NCBI GenBank assembly: GCA_963744575.1
Contig: CAVUUF010000025.1
Location: 496,001 to 560,000, forward strand
Length of the DNA stretch: 64,000 bases
Reading direction: 5' to 3'
Source of the DNA: Palsa-504 sp963744575
GTDB lineage: Bacteria > Actinomycetota > Actinomycetes > Streptosporangiales > Streptosporangiaceae
Of this stretch, positions 9,947-18,951 are shown piece after piece. The notes under the pieces were generated by a model that did no database searches, had not been told where the DNA came from, and was given only the letters and a program-made list of their open reading frames with translations. The position numbers were made by a program, and so were the translations under genes. Positions within the stretch are counted from its first letter, which is position 1. The number at the start of each line of letters is the position of its first letter.

Positions 9947-10159
9947 GCGTGCCTGACTTGCCCGGTCTTCATCACCGGGCCGGAGTTCCTGCCCGAGCTG
10001 CGCGAGCAGCGGCGCCGCACGCTCACCCTCGTCGAGGTGTCCAGCAGCAAGGGCCAGGCCCGGGTCGCCGAGATGAACCAGCAGGTCCTCACCAACCTGG
10101 ACAAGATGATCGGCGAGATCGAAAACGATCAGGGAACCGAGGCCGCCGATGCGAGCTGA
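9947..10159 (+). pseudogene. integrase, right half of the interrupted gene
   Basis: Frame ACLTCPVFITGPEFLPEL followed by an Arg/Glu-rich helix and LDKMIGEIEND, ending at TGA 10157. It joins in frame to the left half ending at 6113: HAN + ACLTCP restores the conserved CPHANACLTCPVF motif. It overlaps the DUF6262 start (10149) by 11 bases, which is the usual arrangement of these integrase-DUF6262 pairs. Confidence 0.8.
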
Positions 10160-10572
10160 CAACTCCCGCCATGTCATCGCGGCCGCCCGCCGCCGGGCCA
10201 AGCAGACCCGGCGGCGGGCCATCGCCGCCCTGCGGCGCATGGACGGCACCGGGCAGCAGATCACCTTCGATGCCGTCAGCCGCGCGGCTGGCGTCTCCCG
10301 GTCCTGGCTCTACGCCCAACCCGACCTGCGCGCCGAGATAGAACGGCTCCGCCAGCGGCACCCGGCCGCCTCCGGCTCCGGTTCCGCCCCAGCGGCAACG
10401 GGCCTCCGATCCCTCGCTGCTACGCCGCCTCGAGGCGGCCACCGCCCGCATCCGCCATCTGGAAGCCGACAACCAGCAGCTCCGCGATGCCCTGGCCCGG
10501 GCGCTCGGCGAGCGCCGGGCGGCCGGCGTCCTCGGCGGCAGTGGCGACACGCCGGAACACCAGCTGAGTTAG
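10149..10572 (+). pseudogene. DUF6262 (TnpC-like) protein, one frameshift
   Basis: N-terminal DNA-binding part: HVIAAARRRAKQTRRRAIAA, then ITFDAVSRAAGVSRSWLYAQ and PDLRAEIERLR. This is the DUF6262/Tn554 TnpC type that accompanies the large integrase. Near 10365 one extra base shifts the frame. The correct continuation (QRASDPSLLRRLEAATARI, a coiled coil ending in PEHQLS) stops at TAG 10570. Belongs to the older, interrupted element rather than to the nested one. Confidence 0.75.
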
Positions 10573-10639
10573 GTCACAAGCCCGCGGTCGGCCGCGGTAG
10601 CCTCCTGACGCCGGCAGCCGAATCAGAGGGGAACCTAGC

Positions 10640-11398
10640 GTGAGCGACAAGCAGCAGCGCACCGCGCCCGATGATCCGTGGGCGATCACCCTCACCTACC
10701 GCCACCGGCAACCCTGGTGGTATGGCGCCGATGACGCGTTGGAGACCTGGCACGTCTCCGCCGACATTAGCGACGGCGAACCGGGTGCCGACGCCCACGT
10801 GGGGGACATCAGCATCACGCTCGTCGATCTCTACCAGACCCACGACCCGTTCGCCCTGCTCGACGGTGCGGACGCCGAACTCGGCCGCATCGCCGAGGCT
10901 CTCTTCGATCCTGACGACGGCCAGCTAGACCCGAAGCTCGACGAGCGGCTCGAGCCGGCCGGTGACCGGATCTTGATCCTGCATTCGGTGCGGCTCACTC
11001 CGCAGTGGCGGGGTTTTGGCTTCGGGGCCCTGCTCGCCGGCACGGCGATCAGGAAACTGTCTGGCGGCGCCCGCGCCGCGGTCTGCTACCCGGCCCCGCT
11101 CGGCGACCGCGATGAGCCCGGACACGACGATCCGCCAGACGACCACGGAAAATGGGAACACGCGGTCGCCTCGCTCCGGCGCGTCTGGGGTCGCCTCGGG
11201 TTCACCCACTTCCGGGACGGTGTCCACTTCTTGGACCTTAACCTCGTCACGCTCGACGAGCAGCTCGCCCAGCTCCGCCGCCACGCCGAGCGCTATAGCA
11301 CCTCCGGCAGCTTAAATACTGCATCAGCTCGTGATCTTGGAGGTCCGCCGATGGTTGCCCGCAGGAATCAGGCCCGCTTTGGGAGCTGGCGGCAATAG
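10640..11398 (+). CDS. hypothetical protein with GNAT-like C-terminal half
   Basis: 252 residues starting at GTG 10640, behind the GGGGAA sequence at 10629. The first 120 residues are an acidic domain without a recognised signature. Residues 115-215 look like an acetyltransferase fold: LHSVRLTPQWRGFGFGALL resembles the acetyl-CoA pyrophosphate loop, and VWGRLGFTHFRDG the last strand. I recall comparable proteins beside actinobacterial mobile DNA. No substrate can be proposed. The last 20 residues look non-homologous, so the C-terminus may be altered. Confidence 0.65.
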   Translation: MSDKQQRTAPDDPWAITLTYRHRQPWWYGADDALETWHVSADISDGEPGADAHVGDISITLVDLYQTHDPFALLDGADAELGRIAEALFDPDDGQLDPKLDERLEPAGDRILILHSVRLTPQWRGFGFGALLAGTAIRKLSGGARAAVCYPAPLGDRDEPGHDDPPDDHGKWEHAVASLRRVWGRLGFTHFRDGVHFLDLNLVTLDEQLAQLRRHAERYSTSGSLNTASARDLGGPPMVARRNQARFGSWRQ

Positions 11399-11415
11399 CG
11401 CCCAGGAGGTGCGGA

Positions 11416-12105
11416 TCAGCTTGCCTTGCGATAGCGGGCGAGGATCGTGGCGCGCAGCGGTGCGGCCGGTGCGCCCAGGGCCGACAGGATCACCGGGACC
11501 GTGCCGTCGGTCAGGGTGAGCAGGGCCAGGATGAGGTGCTGGACGCCGATGTAGCTGTCGTGCAGCGCCGTCGCCTCGCGCAGCGAGAGCTGCAGGCTCT
11601 TTTTTGCGCGCGGCGTGAACGGGATATTGCCCTGGAGGGCCGGGCCCGGGATAAGCGGGGCGTTGCCTGGCGGGCCTGCGGGCTGGGGGGCGTTGCGACG
11701 AGCGCGACGACGCCTCAGCCCGGCCAGCGGGCCCTTCCTCCAGGCTGGCCGTCTGCTCCGGCAGGCGGCCGGGAGGGCCTGGGTGAGGGCGTCCGGGCCG
11801 AACGCCGCTTCGATCCGGGCGCGGACGACGTCGAGGTCGATGCCGAGGAAAGCCAGCGCTTCCCGGTCGATGCCGCCCAGCGGATCGGCCGTCTGGCCCC
11901 GCCCGATGGTGCGCAGTATTTCGGCCTCGATCCGTTCGGGCGTGATGCCCTGGTCGCGCAGGACTGCGCTGGCCGGCTCGCCGGTCGCGGCCGCGGCGAG
12001 CAGCAGGTGCTCGCAGCCGATGTAGTTGTGCCCGAGCCGGCGGGCGTCGGCCTGGGCCTGGACGACGACGTGGCGAGCGGTGTCGGTGAAGCGCTCGAAC
12101 ATCAT
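11416..12105 (-). CDS. stand-alone Clp N-terminal domain protein
   Basis: 229 residues with two Clp-N repeats and no ATPase: repeat 1 MFERFTDTARHVVVQAQADA plus IGCEHLLLAAAAT, and repeat 2 FTPRAKKSLQLSLREATAL plus IGVQHLILALLTL. They are joined by an Arg/Pro-rich linker (residues 113-160). Clp-N domains bind protein substrates or adaptors. Without AAA+ modules this is probably an adaptor or regulator of ClpC-type machines. Its start overlaps the upstream HTH gene by 4 bases, so the two are co-translated. Intact. Confidence 0.8.
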   Translation of the reverse strand: MMFERFTDTARHVVVQAQADARRLGHNYIGCEHLLLAAAATGEPASAVLRDQGITPERIEAEILRTIGRGQTADPLGGIDREALAFLGIDLDVVRARIEAAFGPDALTQALPAACRSRRPAWRKGPLAGLRRRRARRNAPQPAGPPGNAPLIPGPALQGNIPFTPRAKKSLQLSLREATALHDSYIGVQHLILALLTLTDGTVPVILSALGAPAAPLRATILARYRKAS

Positions 12106-12323
12106 CGCCTCCCGGTCCGGCGGCCGTACTTGCGGTGCACGGTCTGTTTGGTAACGCCGAGACGGCTGGCGATGTCCTGCCAGGACCAGCCGAGTTCTCG
12201 TGCCCGCTGGACCTGGAGCAGTTCCAGCCGTTCGGCCAGCGCGCGAAGGGCGGCGACCGCGCGCAGCCCGACGTCGGGGTCGTTGCTGGCGGCGCCTTCT
12301 GCGATCTGGAGAGCCGGTTCCAT
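12102..12323 (-). CDS. small helix-turn-helix regulator
   Basis: 73 residues. After a helical N-terminus comes the DNA-binding motif ELGWSWQDIASRLGVTKQTV, then HRKYGRR, of the sigma-region-4/AsnC-like type. It is followed with a 4-base overlap by the Clp-N gene. Two near-identical 16-bp palindromes start 4 bases upstream of its ATG, pointing to autoregulation of the two-gene operon. Confidence 0.75.
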   Translation of the reverse strand: MEPALQIAEGAASNDPDVGLRAVAALRALAERLELLQVQRARELGWSWQDIASRLGVTKQTVHRKYGRRTGRR

Positions 12324-12326
12324 GTC

Positions 12327-12369
12327 GTCAGCATATGCTGACAGGCGGGTTTCGTCAACATATGCTGAC
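12327..12369. promoter_or_regulatory. tandem 16-bp palindromic operators of the HTH/Clp-N operon
   Basis: GTCAGCATATGCTGAC (12327-12342) is a perfect palindrome. GTCAACATATGCTGAC (12354-12369) is the same with one substitution. Their centres are 27 bases apart and the first ends 4 bases before the HTH start codon. This arrangement strongly suggests a dimer-binding operator pair for the adjacent HTH protein. Confidence 0.7.
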
Positions 12370-12721
12370 GGGGCGGGCGGCGCGGCTCAGCCGCCCGGAC
12401 CGGTTCCCGGAGACGTTCACGCAGCTCATCAAGACCAGCAGGCCGTCCGGAGACCCGGCCAGCCCGAGCGGGAACACACCGAACGACAGCGGTGCCACCA
12501 CGGCCGCGCAGTGCCCGGCCGACGTCCGTCAGGGTCCGGGCTTCTTACACACCCGCAGGGATCGGCGAGCGGCGGGCGACGCCCACGGCGGCAGTCACGA
12601 CACGCCGACGAAGAAATCTGCCACGATCACCGGAGACCAATGACAGATGCGTCGGCAACACTGTCCTCAACGGACCACCGCAGGTCAGAGCCATGATCAT
12701 CTTGTCAATTCAAGATAAGTC
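12370..12721. other. no recognisable gene
   Basis: About 350 bases between the HTH operators and the Tn3 remnant. A plus-strand frame reads RFPETFTQLIKTSRPSGDPA and stops at about 12643, but I recognise nothing in it. Composition falls to more AT-rich at 12690-12720, just before the broken transposase starts, which probably marks a recombination junction. Confidence 0.5.
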
Positions 12722-15253
12722 TTGCGGTGCAGTTGTTCACGCTGCCGTGGCTGGGGTTCGTCCCGGACGACGTGGCCGCCGCCCCGGCCGCCGTGGTGGC
12801 CCGGCTGTCGGAGCGGCTGGGCGTCCCGGTCGGTGCGCTGCGCGGGTACGGTGCCCGTGAGCAGACCCGCACCGATCACCTGCGCGAGATCGCCGGATAC
12901 CTGGGGTGGCGGACGGTCGACGGCCCGCGCTGGAAGGAGCTGGAGGAGTTCCTGTTCGCGCGGGCGATGGAGCACGACTCGCCCAAGCTGCTGTTCCGGC
13001 AGGCCTGTGAGTACCTGTCCTCGTCCCGGCTGGTCCGGCCGGGCGTCGTGAAGATCCTGGAGCGCATCGCGGCCGCGCGGGAACGAGCCCGCGAGGAGAC
13101 CTGGACGCGGTCGCCCCGCTGCTCGGCCCGCGACGGCAGGCCGAGCTGGACGAGATGCTGACGGTCGATCCGGTGCTCGGCCGCACGCGGCTGTCCTGGC
13201 TCGGGACCGGGCCGGTCGCGGCGACCCCGGCGGCGGTGAAGGACGAGCTGGAGAAGCTGGCCTACCTGCGCGGGCTGGACGCGGACACGCTTGACCTGTC
13301 GGTGCTGCCGGCCGAGCGGCGGCGGTTCCTGGCCGGGGTGGGCCGCCGGCTGACGCCGCAGCACCTGGCGCGGCGCGAGCCCGCCCGCCGGTACCCGATC
13401 CTGCTCACCTTGATCGCGCAGTCCGCGGTCGACGTGCTGGACGAGGTGCTGCTGCTGTTCGACCAGGCGCTGTCCGGCGGGAGTCAGCCGCGCGGGCGCG
13501 GCTGACCGAGATGCTGGCCGAGCGGGCCCGCGGCGGGGAGGACCGGCAGGCGCTGCTGGACGACATCCTGAAGATCGTGCTGGACCCTGGCGTCGCCGAC
13601 GACCAGGTGGGCGCGCGGCTGCGCGGAGAAATAGGCCACGAGCGGATGCGGGCAGCATGGCAGGCCCGCCGCGAGCCGCTGCCCGTGACCACGGGCACCT
13701 GGCGATGATGGACGCCTCCTCAGCAGCGGGAGCCGCAGCGGCTGGAGTTCTGCCACGTGGCCGGCGAGCCCGTGTCGGCGGCTGACGCCCTGGCCCTGGC
13801 GGATGACGAGCTGCACGCGGCGCTGTCGGACCTGGAGGCGCAGCTCGCCCGGGGCGGCGGGCCGGGCGAGGTCCGCCTCGGCGCCGACGGGGGCTGGTCA
13901 TCCCGCCGCTGACCGCCGAGGACGTCCCGGCCGAGGCCGAGTCGCTGCGCGACGAGCTGAGCGGCCTGCTGCCCCGCGTCCCGATCGCGTCGGTGCTGGT
14001 GGAAGTCGACGCCCGGACCGGGTTCACCGATCACCTGACCCACGCGGGCGGCAAGGTGACCCGCCCGCCGCACCTGAAGCGGAACCTGCTGTACGTGATC
14101 ATCGCCGAGGCCACCAACATGGGCCTGGGCGCGATGGCCGAGTCCTGCGGCGTGCCCTACGACGTGCTGGCCTGGACCGCCGAGTGGTACTTCCGCGCCG
14201 GGACGCTCGAGGCGGCCAACGCGGGGATCGTCAACTACCACCACCGGCTGCCGATGACCCGGGCGTTCGGCACCGGAACCCTGTCCTCGTCTGACGGGCA
14301 GCGGTTCCCGGTCAAGGGCAAGTCGCTGACTGCCCGGCACCTGTCCCGCTACTTCGCCCGCGGCCAGGGCCTGTCCACCTACACCCATGTCTCGGACCAG
14401 CACTCGACGTTCGACACCAAGGTGATCGCAGCGACCGCCCCGCAAAGCCCCTACGTGCTCGACGGCATCCTGGGCAACCAGACCGACCTGCTCATCACCG
14501 AGCACGCCACCGACACCCACGGCGCGACGCTGGCGAACTTCGCGCTGTTCGACCTCGTAGACCTGCAGCTATCCCCCCGCATCCGCGACCTGGGCAAGAT
14601 CACCCTGTACCGGACCGGGCCGAGGGCCGAGTTCACGGCCCGCTACCCGTCCGCCGGGCACCTGCTCACCCGCCGGCTCAACGAGGAGCTGATCACCGGC
14701 ATGCGGGACGACCTGCTGCGCGTCGCCGCCTCCGTCAAACGCGGCCACGCCACGGCCGCCCTCGTGGTCGGCAAGCTGTGCTCATCCCGCCGCCAGCAGA
14801 ACGCCCTCGCGGCCGCGATCAAGGAGTACGGCGCTGCGCCGCACCATCTACGCCGCCCGGTACCTGGCCGACGAGACCTGCCGGCGGCGGATCAGCCGCC
14901 AGCTGAACAAGGGCGAGAACCTGCACGCGCTCAAGCGGTCGCTCGCCTACGCCGGGGAAGGGGCGCTCCGCCGCCGGCACCACGAGCAGCAGGCCGAGCA
15001 GATGTGGTGCCTGACCCTGGCGACCAACGCGGTAGTCACCTGGACCAAGGAGTACCACGGCCTGGCCGTCACCGCCCTGCGGCGCGCCGGCCGGGACATC
15101 GACGACGCCGTGCTGGCACACATCTGGCCCACCCACCACGAGAACATCCACTTCTACGGCACCCACTCCGTCGACGTCGACGGCGAGCTCGCCAAGCTCG
15201 ACTCCGACGGCTACCGGCCGCTGCGCGCTGCCACCGCCACGGAGGCCCCGTGA
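12722..15253 (+). pseudogene. tnpA: Tn3-family transposase, 5' truncated and frameshifted
   Basis: It begins abruptly inside the DUF4158 domain (AVQLFTLPWLGFVPDDV), so roughly the first 70 residues are missing. Breaks near 13105, 13490, 13710, 13895 and 14830 split the rest. The DDE transposase core is clear: ATNMGLGAMAESCGVPYDVL, THVSDQHSTFDTKVI (catalytic Asp), then the family hallmark GALRRRHHEQQAEQMWCLTL. It ends at TGA 15251. About 40 bases downstream, CCGCAGGGGTCCCAGGAGGG could be the outer end of a terminal repeat, but no partner end is visible. A resolvase of the same type lies 2 kb downstream. Confidence 0.8.
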
Positions 15254-15310
15254 GCGTGAACAAGCCGAAGATCCGACTATGAACCGCAGGGGTCCCAGGA
15301 GGGGGATCGT

Positions 15311-16144
15311 CTAGCGGTTCTCCGCTACGAACTGGCTGGCGGTGAAGGACGCGCCAGCCGGGTCGGCGAGGACGGCGAATCGCACCCACGGCGCATTCTG
15401 CGGCTCGGCCAGGACCGAGCCTCCGAGCTCACGCGCTCGGGCAGTGATCGCGTCCACGTCGTCGACGGCGAAGGTCACGCTCCAGCGCGCTGGGCCGCCC
15501 TCGCGGGGCAAGATCGTCGCCACGACGTCCTCGAAGCCCTCGGGTGCGCCCATCTGCTTCATCCCCGCGCGCAGGCCGGGGTTGAGCTCCTCCAGATGAT
15601 CGCCGTAGCCCGGCAGAGCCCACATCGGCGAGCCGGCGTCGATCGTCGTCCAGCCGAACACGGCGCCGTAGAAGGCCCGTGCGGCCTGGACATCGTCGGT
15701 GTGCAGGTTGTTGAAGTTCACCGCGCCATGCTCGTTGACCGCCGCCGAGCCGCGGTGCGATCCGGGCTGCCACACGCAAAAGACCGCGCCCTCGGGATCG
15801 GCGAACACGCCCATCCGCCCCGCGTCAAACACGTCGAAGGGCTCGGAGAGCACCCGCCCGCCCGCCTCGCGCACCCGGGCTGCGGCGTCATCGGCGGACT
15901 CGACGCGGATGTAGGTGTTCCACACCGCCTGCGGCGGCGCACCGGGGGACTGCGAGGAGATCGCGGCCGCGTCCCGGCCGCCGATGCGGGCCATGTAGTA
16001 GTGAGTCCCAGCGTCGGGAGGCATCGCGTCCTCGGTCTGCCAGCCGAAGAGCCCGGAGTAGAACCGGGCGGCGTCGGCGGGGTCGGGCTGGCTGGTGTCG
16101 ACCCAGCACGGCACCCCGGCTGGGTAATCCTCGCGCGTGCTCAT
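15311..16144 (-). CDS. VOC (glyoxalase/bleomycin-resistance) family protein, two domains
   Basis: 277 residues, two tandem VOC half-domains: residues 10-125 (GVPCWVDTSQPDPADAARFY to PEGAVFCVWQPG) and 138-272 (AVNFNNLHTDDVQAARAFYG to PAGASFTASQF). Such fused VOC proteins are usually about 260-280 residues, so it is full length. Possible roles are metal-dependent lyase or isomerase, or a binding protein for a small toxin; the sequence does not decide. It sits between the Tn3 transposase and resolvase remnants, so it may be a passenger, but it reads normally. Confidence 0.85.
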   Translation of the reverse strand: MSTREDYPAGVPCWVDTSQPDPADAARFYSGLFGWQTEDAMPPDAGTHYYMARIGGRDAAAISSQSPGAPPQAVWNTYIRVESADDAAARVREAGGRVLSEPFDVFDAGRMGVFADPEGAVFCVWQPGSHRGSAAVNEHGAVNFNNLHTDDVQAARAFYGAVFGWTTIDAGSPMWALPGYGDHLEELNPGLRAGMKQMGAPEGFEDVVATILPREGGPARWSVTFAVDDVDAITARARELGGSVLAEPQNAPWVRFAVLADPAGASFTASQFVAENR

Positions 16145-16377
16145 GACGGCAGCCTACAGCGGCTCTCATCGAGCATCCCGGCAGCGAGCCGCTCGCGCCG
16201 GACCGCGCCGATGTCACCGCGGCACCGGAGAGCATCACTCACCTCCGGTCCCCGATCAAGGATGACGTCCACGAGCCACGCCGGCCGGCGCTAAAGGTCA
16301 GTGCGCGTCGCGCAAGCGGATCGTCCTGCGGGCACCTACGGATTCAGGAGCGCGAGTTTTGAGGACCACTAGCGTGG

Positions 16378-17055
16378 TCAGCCGCTGGCGGCAGTGCTGG
16401 CCGCCGTGGTGGCGGCGGTGACTGCCGCCGTGACCGCTGCCATGGTTGCGACCTGCGCGTCGTGGACGGCGCGGCTCACTGCCCCGGAGGCCCAGTCGCG
16501 CTCAGTGACCTGCTTCGCGCGGACGATCAGATCCTTCTTACTCATGTCGAACCGTTCCGGCGGGAAGATCGCCGGCACAGCACCAGCAGCCTGGGTAAGA
16601 CCGAGCAGTGTCCCGGTGCGCAGGTCCGGTGCCGCAGTCCCACCGAGTACGGCAGCGACGTCATCCCACACTCGCTCACGTGCGTCTGGATTGCGCACAG
16701 GGAACCGGTTCGGGCGCAGGAACCTTCCGCGGTGAATCTCGACGATGCCCGCTGCGGCGAGCCGCTCATAGAGTTCGTCACCAAGCCCCTTGGCAACCGT
16801 TCCGAGGACGTCCTTCGGCTTCTTGCCGACCTTCTGCAGGAATGTTTCGAGCGCTTGGTCGAGGATCGGGTCGCCGACCGGGGAGGGATCAGCTGGTGGT
16901 GCGAGCCGCCCTCGGCCGTCGACCGCCGCCCGCCCGTTCGCTGCGAGCTCAGCGAGCAAGCCGCCGGCAAGGGCGATCGGTACCGCCTGGCTACTCGCGA
17001 GCCACTTGCCGTCCTCTGTCGTGACCAGCAGCAGGAATGCCTCCGAGATCAGCAT
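16378..17055 (-). CDS. GPP34/GOLPH3-family phosphoprotein
   Basis: 225 residues beginning MLISEAFLLLVTTEDGKWLA, the standard N-terminus of bacterial GOLPH3-like (GPP34) proteins. The body has GLGDELYERLAAAGIVEIHRG and RFPVRNPDARERVW, and the end is an Ala-rich helix. The eukaryotic relatives bind phosphoinositide membranes. Bacterial members are widespread in actinomycetes, with no settled role. The open frame extends upstream into the Walker A stub of an ABC ATPase, so a longer automatic call would be chimeric. ATG 17055 is the family start. Confidence 0.85.
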   Translation of the reverse strand: MLISEAFLLLVTTEDGKWLASSQAVPIALAGGLLAELAANGRAAVDGRGRLAPPADPSPVGDPILDQALETFLQKVGKKPKDVLGTVAKGLGDELYERLAAAGIVEIHRGRFLRPNRFPVRNPDARERVWDDVAAVLGGTAAPDLRTGTLLGLTQAAGAVPAIFPPERFDMSKKDLIVRAKQVTERDWASGAVSRAVHDAQVATMAAVTAAVTAATTAASTAASG

Positions 17056-17059
17056 GCGG

Positions 17060-17231
17060 CCGAGTCTATGCCGCGGCGCCGTGCACGCCATGGTCGTCTT
17101 CCCCGCGCCGTTCGGGCCGAGGAAGCCGAACACCTCCTCGTAACCGACCTCGAAGAAACGTCTTGGAACGCCACCCGGTCACCGAAGTGCTTGCTCAACC
17201 CATGCACCGCGATTGCCGAACCCTCCACGCA
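17060..17231 (-). pseudogene. N-terminal stub of an ABC-transporter ATPase
   Basis: About 58 codons: AIAVHGLSKHFGDRVAFQDVS, one base missing, then FEVGYEEVFGFLGPNGAGKTTM with a perfect Walker A. It then runs straight into the GPP34 start region. Everything after Walker A is gone. It has the look of a drug-export (DrrA/CcmA-like) ATPase beginning. It probably starts at GTG 17231. Confidence 0.65.
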
Positions 17232-17339
17232 CGCCCAACGCCCGCCCGCCCCGCCGGCTGTGACCTGGGCCTGCAGCGTCGCAGATAACCCGTCCGGTGA
17301 AAATCCCGGATGTCGGGGGCTATCCGTACGCTCCCGGTC

Positions 17340-17699
17340 ATGACCGAGACGTTGATCGGATACGCGCGCTGCTCCACCGACGCCCAGGACCTCACCGCCC
17401 AGCGTGACCGGCTGCGCGAGCTCGGCGTCGCCGAGGACCGGATCTACCTCGACCACGGGCTCACCGGCACCACCCGCAACCGCCCCGGCCTCGACCAGGC
17501 CCTCGCGGCCGTCCGGGAAGGTGACACCCTCGTGGTGCCCAAACTCGACCGGCTCGCCCGGTCCGTGCCCGACGCCCGCGCCATCGGCGACGACCTGGCC
17601 GGCCGCGGCATCAAGCTGTCGCTCGGCGGGCAGGTCTACGACCCGGCCGACCCGATGGGCAAGATGTTCTTCAACATCCTGGCCACGTTCGCCGAGTTC
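17340..17699 (+). pseudogene. tnpR: Tn3-type serine resolvase, 3' truncated
   Basis: Starts MTETLIGYARCSTDAQDLTA with catalytic Ser in ARCST. The body continues with LVVPKLDRLARSVPDA and MFFNILATFAEF, i.e. the whole catalytic domain. At 17699 the homology ends (expected E-helix and C-terminal HTH are missing) and foreign sequence runs to a chance stop at 17756. ATG 17310 in frame is an alternative start. This resolvase and the Tn3 transposase remnant probably come from one transposon interrupted by the next element. Confidence 0.85.
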
Positions 17700-17785
17700 T
17701 CTGTTATCTCGACACGCCGGGACGGCGACCTCCACAGAGTGAGGGCTGCGGCCTGATGCAATGAGCACCGGCGAGGGAGGCCGGT

Positions 17786-18939
17786 GTGCAGGTGGTCAAG
17801 CATCATGAGAACGGCATAGTGGGCCGGGTGGTGCTGCTCGATGACGTGGGCGCCGAGGTCGTGGCAGTCAATCGGTTCCTGTCGCACCTGACCGACTCCA
17901 GCTACAGTCCGAACACGGTCTGCGCCTACGCCTACGACCTGCGCCACCTCGTGCGATTCCTTGATCAACACGCGCTTGGCTGGAACGACTTCCGCCCCTC
18001 GACGGCCCTGGAGTTCCTGGCGTACTTGCGGCGCGTGCCGTCCCGGCGTCCGGCGCAGCGGCTGGGACTGACGGTAGTGACCGAGCATGGCCGGCTGTTG
18101 TCGGCGGCGACGGTCCAGCGGGTTCTGGCCGCGACGTCCAGCTTCTTTGAGTGGGCGATCGCGGCCGAGCAGTACACGGACGGCGACAACCCGATGCAGC
18201 GTCGGATTGATCACGCGCTGGGCTGGGTGCCGGATCGGCATCAGCCGTTCGTCGGGGCAGCGAGCCGGCAGCAGCCGGTGCGCCGCACAGTTCGCGTCCG
18301 GCTCCCGCTGCGGCTGCCGCGGCCGATTACCAGCGAGGATGTCGACGCACTGCTGGCCAGCATCACGACGTTGCGGGACTTGGCGATCTTCTTGCTGATG
18401 CTCGACGGCGGACTACGGCCCGGTGAGGTGCTCTGTTTGCAGCTGGACGACATCTCCTACGGCAGGCGCCGGGTGACGGTCCGCAAACGCGACGATCATC
18501 CACGCGGGGCCCGGGCGAAGGCGCGCCACGAGCGGGTCGTCGATCTGCACGAGCCCCGTACCCTGGACGCGGTCAACCGCTACGTGCTGCACGAGCGCCC
18601 GATCGACGCCGAGAGCCCGTTCGTGTTCCTCGTCGGCGGCGGTGGTTCCCGACGGTGTGAACCGTTGAGCTATCAGGCCGTCGCCCGCAGCTTCGCTCGG
18701 CGGCTGGATCGGCTTGGCATCCGGGCCCCGGACAAGACACCACACGCCTTGCGGCATACGCACGCGACGGCCAGTTGGGAGGGCGGGATGCGCGAGTTGG
18801 CGTTGCAGAAACGGCTCGGGCACGCCTCACCGGAATCGATCCGCATCTACACCCGGGTCTCCGACGGGAGTTGTTCGACCGGCACGTCGCGCGGCTGACC
18901 CAGCTCGGTTACACGACGGCCCGTACGCAGCTGGTCTGA
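17786..18939 (+). pseudogene. tyrosine recombinase (TnpA-like), one frameshift near the end
   Basis: GTG 17786 preceded by GGGAGG. N-terminal SAM-like domain FLSHLTDSSYSPNTVCAYAY; catalytic residues in MLDGGLRPGEVLCLQL (Arg), TPHALRHTHATASW (HxLRH) and LGHASPESIRIYTRVSD (Tyr). A single indel near 18862 moves the last 25 residues (ELFDRHVARLTQLGYTTART) to another frame ending at TGA 18937. All catalytic residues precede the shift, so even the truncated product might fold. It is followed 12 bases later by the second recombinase. Confidence 0.8.
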
Positions 18940-18951
18940 CCGCTCGGGCGC

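Noticed and set aside
12395..12643. Plus-strand frame TQLIKTSRPSGDPASPSG as a gene
   Set aside because: No RBS-start combination, no recognisable motif, and Pro/Ser/Gly-rich low-information composition.
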